Positions 4,186 to 5,891 of a stretch of DNA of 5,891 bases are shown here, piece by piece. The notes below the pieces were generated by a model that saw only the letters and a program-made list of their open reading frames with translations, did no database searches and was not told where the DNA came from. Made by a program: the position numbers and the translations under genes. The DNA lies in the NCBI GenBank assembly GCA_020432595.1, contig JAGQGA010000242.1, positions 1,882-7,772 on the forward strand, written 5' to 3'. Numbering within the stretch: position 1 is the first letter of the stretch; each line of letters starts with the position of its first letter. This stretch comes from Anaerolineales bacterium (GTDB lineage: Bacteria > Chloroflexota > Anaerolineae > Promineifilales > Promineifilaceae).

Positions 4186-5891
4186 TCACATTATGGCAAC
4201 GATGTCCACGGCAACGCCGCTAAAGGCTGCATTGCCGGTCAGTTGATCAACAAGATGGTCATCCGTCAGATCGTTGAGGCTGGCACCTGCGTGGGCTTGC
4301 GCTGTTTGCAGCCGCACCCCCATGCGCCCGTGCCCCCAGCCGTGGGGAATGGAGACCACGCCGGGCATGATGTCGCTGCTAATTTCGGCCGGCAGGCGCA
4401 CTGCCCCCACTCGTGAGCAAACTTCTACTTCGTCACCGTCGGCAATGTGGCGTGGGGCGGCATCGGCTGGGTTCATCAGCACCGTGCAGCGGTTTTTGCC
4501 GCGCACCAGTCGGGGGCTGTTATGCATCCAGGAGTTGTTGCTGCGGAGGTCACGCCGGCCGATCAGCATCAACTGCGATCCATCCCTGGTGGCCTCATCC
4601 AGCCATTGACCCAGCCGGGGCAAATCGGCCAGCATCGGCTCTGGGGCAAGCTGGATGTGTTTATCGGCAGTTGCTAGTCGCCACGGCAAGCACGAGCGCA
4701 ATGGCCCCAGGTCAACCCCGTGCGGCTGGCTTCTGAGGCGGCGCAGCGTCAGCCCGTTGCCTTGTGCATCCCGCCGCTTCTTGCCCCCCCAGCTTCCATA
4801 TGGCCCAAAACGCAGCCCCAGGTCAATGATTTGGTCGGGTCGCAGCCGTCGCTCTAGGTCAAATTTGGACGGTGGCCGCTGTTTCGGATTGCTGGCCTCC
4901 AGCCGCAGCCGCAGTTCGCGCAAAATCTCCCAATCCTGTTTCATTCCCTCGGCGGGGGCAAAAAGGGCGGGGGCGTATTTAGCACTGTTGCGGACGGCAA
5001 ACAGGTGGAACACCACGTCATATTGGTCACTTTCTAGCCCGGTGGCGGGGGGCAAAATGATGTTGGCGTGGCGGGTGGTTTCGTTGATGTAGATGTCAAT
5101 GCTGACCATATAGTCCAGCGCGGCCAGTGCCTGGTCAAGCTGGCTGCCGTTGGGGGTGGAGAGGACGGGGTTGCCCGCCATCGTTACTAGGGCTTTGATT
5201 TGGCCTTCGCCTACGGTGAGGATTTCTTCGGCCATTGCCGCCACGGGCAGTTCGCCGTTGAATTCGGGGAGCTGGCGGACGCGGCTGTGCCAACGGCCGT
5301 TTGCGCCTGTGCGCCCCATCATCGTTGTCAGCCCCACCACGTCCACGGCCGGCAGGGTAAACATCGCCCCGCCGGGGGTGTCGCAGTTGCCCGTAATAAT
5401 GTTGAGGGCGTTGATGAGCCATTGGCAGAGACCGCCAAAGGGCTGGGTGGAAACCCCCATGCGGCCATAACAAACGGCCGTTTTTGCCCCCGCAAATTCT
5501 CTTGCCAACTGCCGAATTTGTTCGGCGGGAATGCCGGTGGCGCTGGCAACGGCGTCGGGGGAGAAGGGGGAAACGGCCGTTTCTAACGCCTCCACCCCCT
5601 CGGTAAAGGGAGCCAATCGCCCTAAATCGGCCAGCTTTTCAGCAAAAATGGTGTGGACGAGGGCGGCCAGCAGCAGGGCATCGCTGCCGGGGCGGATGAA
5701 GAGGTGGGTGTCGGCTTTAACGGCCGTTTCCGTCCGGCGCGGATCCACCACCACAAACTTGCCGCCCCGCTCCTGAATCGCCCGCAGCCGGTTCTCCACA
5801 CCCGCCGCCGTCATAATGCTACCGTTAGAAGCCATCGGGTTGGCTCCTAAAATGAGCATAAAATCGGTGTGGTCAATGTCGGGAATGGGGA
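4186..5891 (-). CDS. Molybdopterin-dependent oxidoreductase, DMSO-reductase family (N-terminus outside the window)
   Basis: Large-subunit-type molybdenum or tungsten enzyme carrying a bis-MGD cofactor. The visible 567 residues are open to the right edge. The first internal ATG (5859) is not the start, because the frame upstream reads PIPDIDHTDF, which belongs to the family's core. Visible signatures, in order, are MLILGANPMASNGS and VVVDPRRTETA (cofactor contacts), RPGSDALLLAALVHT, GGLCQWLINALNIITGNCD, TMAGNPVLSTP, ETTRHANIILPP, then the C-terminal molydopterin-binding domain with IGRRDLRSNNSWMHN, GDEVEVCSRVGAVRLP and VSIPHGWGHGR. The iron-sulphur motif and the metal-ligating residue (Cys, Sec or Ser) would lie beyond the edge, so substrate and electron partner cannot be decided. 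The closest look-alikes I know are formate-dehydrogenase or nitrate-reductase-like proteins of uncharacterised MopB subgroups. No accessory subunit follows; the next gene is pckG after 132 bases. Four copies of the AACGGCCGTT palindrome fall in the first third of the visible part. Confidence 0.92.
   Translation of the reverse strand, partial: PIPDIDHTDFMLILGANPMASNGSIMTAAGVENRLRAIQERGGKFVVVDPRRTETAVKADTHLFIRPGSDALLLAALVHTIFAEKLADLGRLAPFTEGVEALETAVSPFSPDAVASATGIPAEQIRQLAREFAGAKTAVCYGRMGVSTQPFGGLCQWLINALNIITGNCDTPGGAMFTLPAVDVVGLTTMMGRTGANGRWHSRVRQLPEFNGELPVAAMAEEILTVGEGQIKALVTMAGNPVLSTPNGSQLDQALAALDYMVSIDIYINETTRHANIILPPATGLESDQYDVVFHLFAVRNSAKYAPALFAPAEGMKQDWEILRELRLRLEASNPKQRPPSKFDLERRLRPDQIIDLGLRFGPYGSWGGKKRRDAQGNGLTLRRLRSQPHGVDLGPLRSCLPWRLATADKHIQLAPEPMLADLPRLGQWLDEATRDGSQLMLIGRRDLRSNNSWMHNSPRLVRGKNRCTVLMNPADAAPRHIADGDEVEVCSRVGAVRLPAEISSDIMPGVVSIPHGWGHGRMGVRLQTAQAHAGASLNDLTDDHLVDQLTGNAAFSGVAVDIVAIM
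5292..5301. repeat. Palindrome AACGGCCGTT, oxidoreductase copy 1
   Basis: Perfect 10-bp palindrome, read on the minus strand as AAC GGC CGT T.., giving Asn-Gly-Arg in the segment TGANGRWHSR of the oxidoreductase. Confidence 0.85.
5472..5483. repeat. Palindrome AAACGGCCGTTT, oxidoreductase copy 2
   Basis: Perfect 12-bp palindrome, read on the minus strand as ACG GCC GTT, giving Thr-Ala-Val in AKTAVCYGR. It is 180 bases from the previous copy. Confidence 0.85.
5570..5583. repeat. Palindrome GAAACGGCCGTTTC, oxidoreductase copy 3
   Basis: Perfect 14-bp palindrome, read on the minus strand as GAA ACG GCC GTT TC., giving Glu-Thr-Ala-Val in LETAVSPF. It is about 100 bases from copy 2. Confidence 0.85.
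5719..5728. repeat. Palindrome AACGGCCGTT, oxidoreductase copy 4
   Basis: Perfect 10-bp palindrome, read on the minus strand as GAA ACG GCC GTT AAA, giving Glu-Thr-Ala-Val-Lys. It lies directly after the conserved cofactor-binding motif DPRRTETA, so the repeat reaches into a functionally constrained segment. Confidence 0.85.

Noticed and set aside
4149..4189. Possible terminator after the oxidoreductase
   Set aside because: The GTGACAA/TTGTCAC and GGCAG/CTGCC pairings are short, have loops of about 22 bases, exclude each other and lack a following U tract.

Overview
The window is a stretch of moderately GC-rich bacterial chromosome in which every credible gene lies on the minus strand. Reading in the direction of transcription (high to low coordinates) it holds: the C-terminal two thirds or more of a molybdopterin-dependent oxidoreductase that enters from the right edge (4186-5891); a complete GTP-type phosphoenolpyruvate carboxykinase, pckG (2227-4053); a complete secreted trypsin-like serine protease with C-terminal beta-sandwich domains (325-2115); and the first 27 codons of an unidentified membrane or secreted protein that leaves through the left edge (1-83). 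I see no rRNA, tRNA, CRISPR array, transposase or integrase.

Two intrinsic terminators on the minus strand separate the last three genes, one after pckG (about 2166-2204) and one between the protease and the left-edge gene (about 131-169). The genes therefore look like neighbouring single transcription units rather than one operon. The 132 bases between the oxidoreductase and pckG contain only weak hairpins. Shine-Dalgarno sites allow two starts to be corrected: pckG starts at 4053 (ATG) rather than at an upstream TTG, and the protease starts at 2115 (ATG) rather than at a GTG inside the upstream terminator. The three recognised genes do not form a pathway: one is central carbon metabolism, one is redox chemistry of unknown substrate, and one is extracellular proteolysis.

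The most striking signal is not a gene. The palindrome AACGGCCGTT, often extended to AAACGGCCGTTT, occurs eight times in 5.9 kb. Chance at equal base composition predicts about 0.006. Seven copies lie inside coding sequence, where they are read as Asn-Gly-Arg (three) or Thr-Ala-Val (four) and never in the third frame. The eighth is intergenic and grows to an 18-bp perfect palindrome. This resembles in style the HIP1 palindrome of cyanobacteria, but the sequence is different.

Taxonomy is inference. The secreted protease combining S1A, DUF11-like and immune-inhibitor-A/MAM-like domains, with a short hydrophobic tail ending in YLPLIRH, reminds me of Chloroflexota (Anaerolineae-type) secreted proteins. 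Nothing in the window proves that placement.
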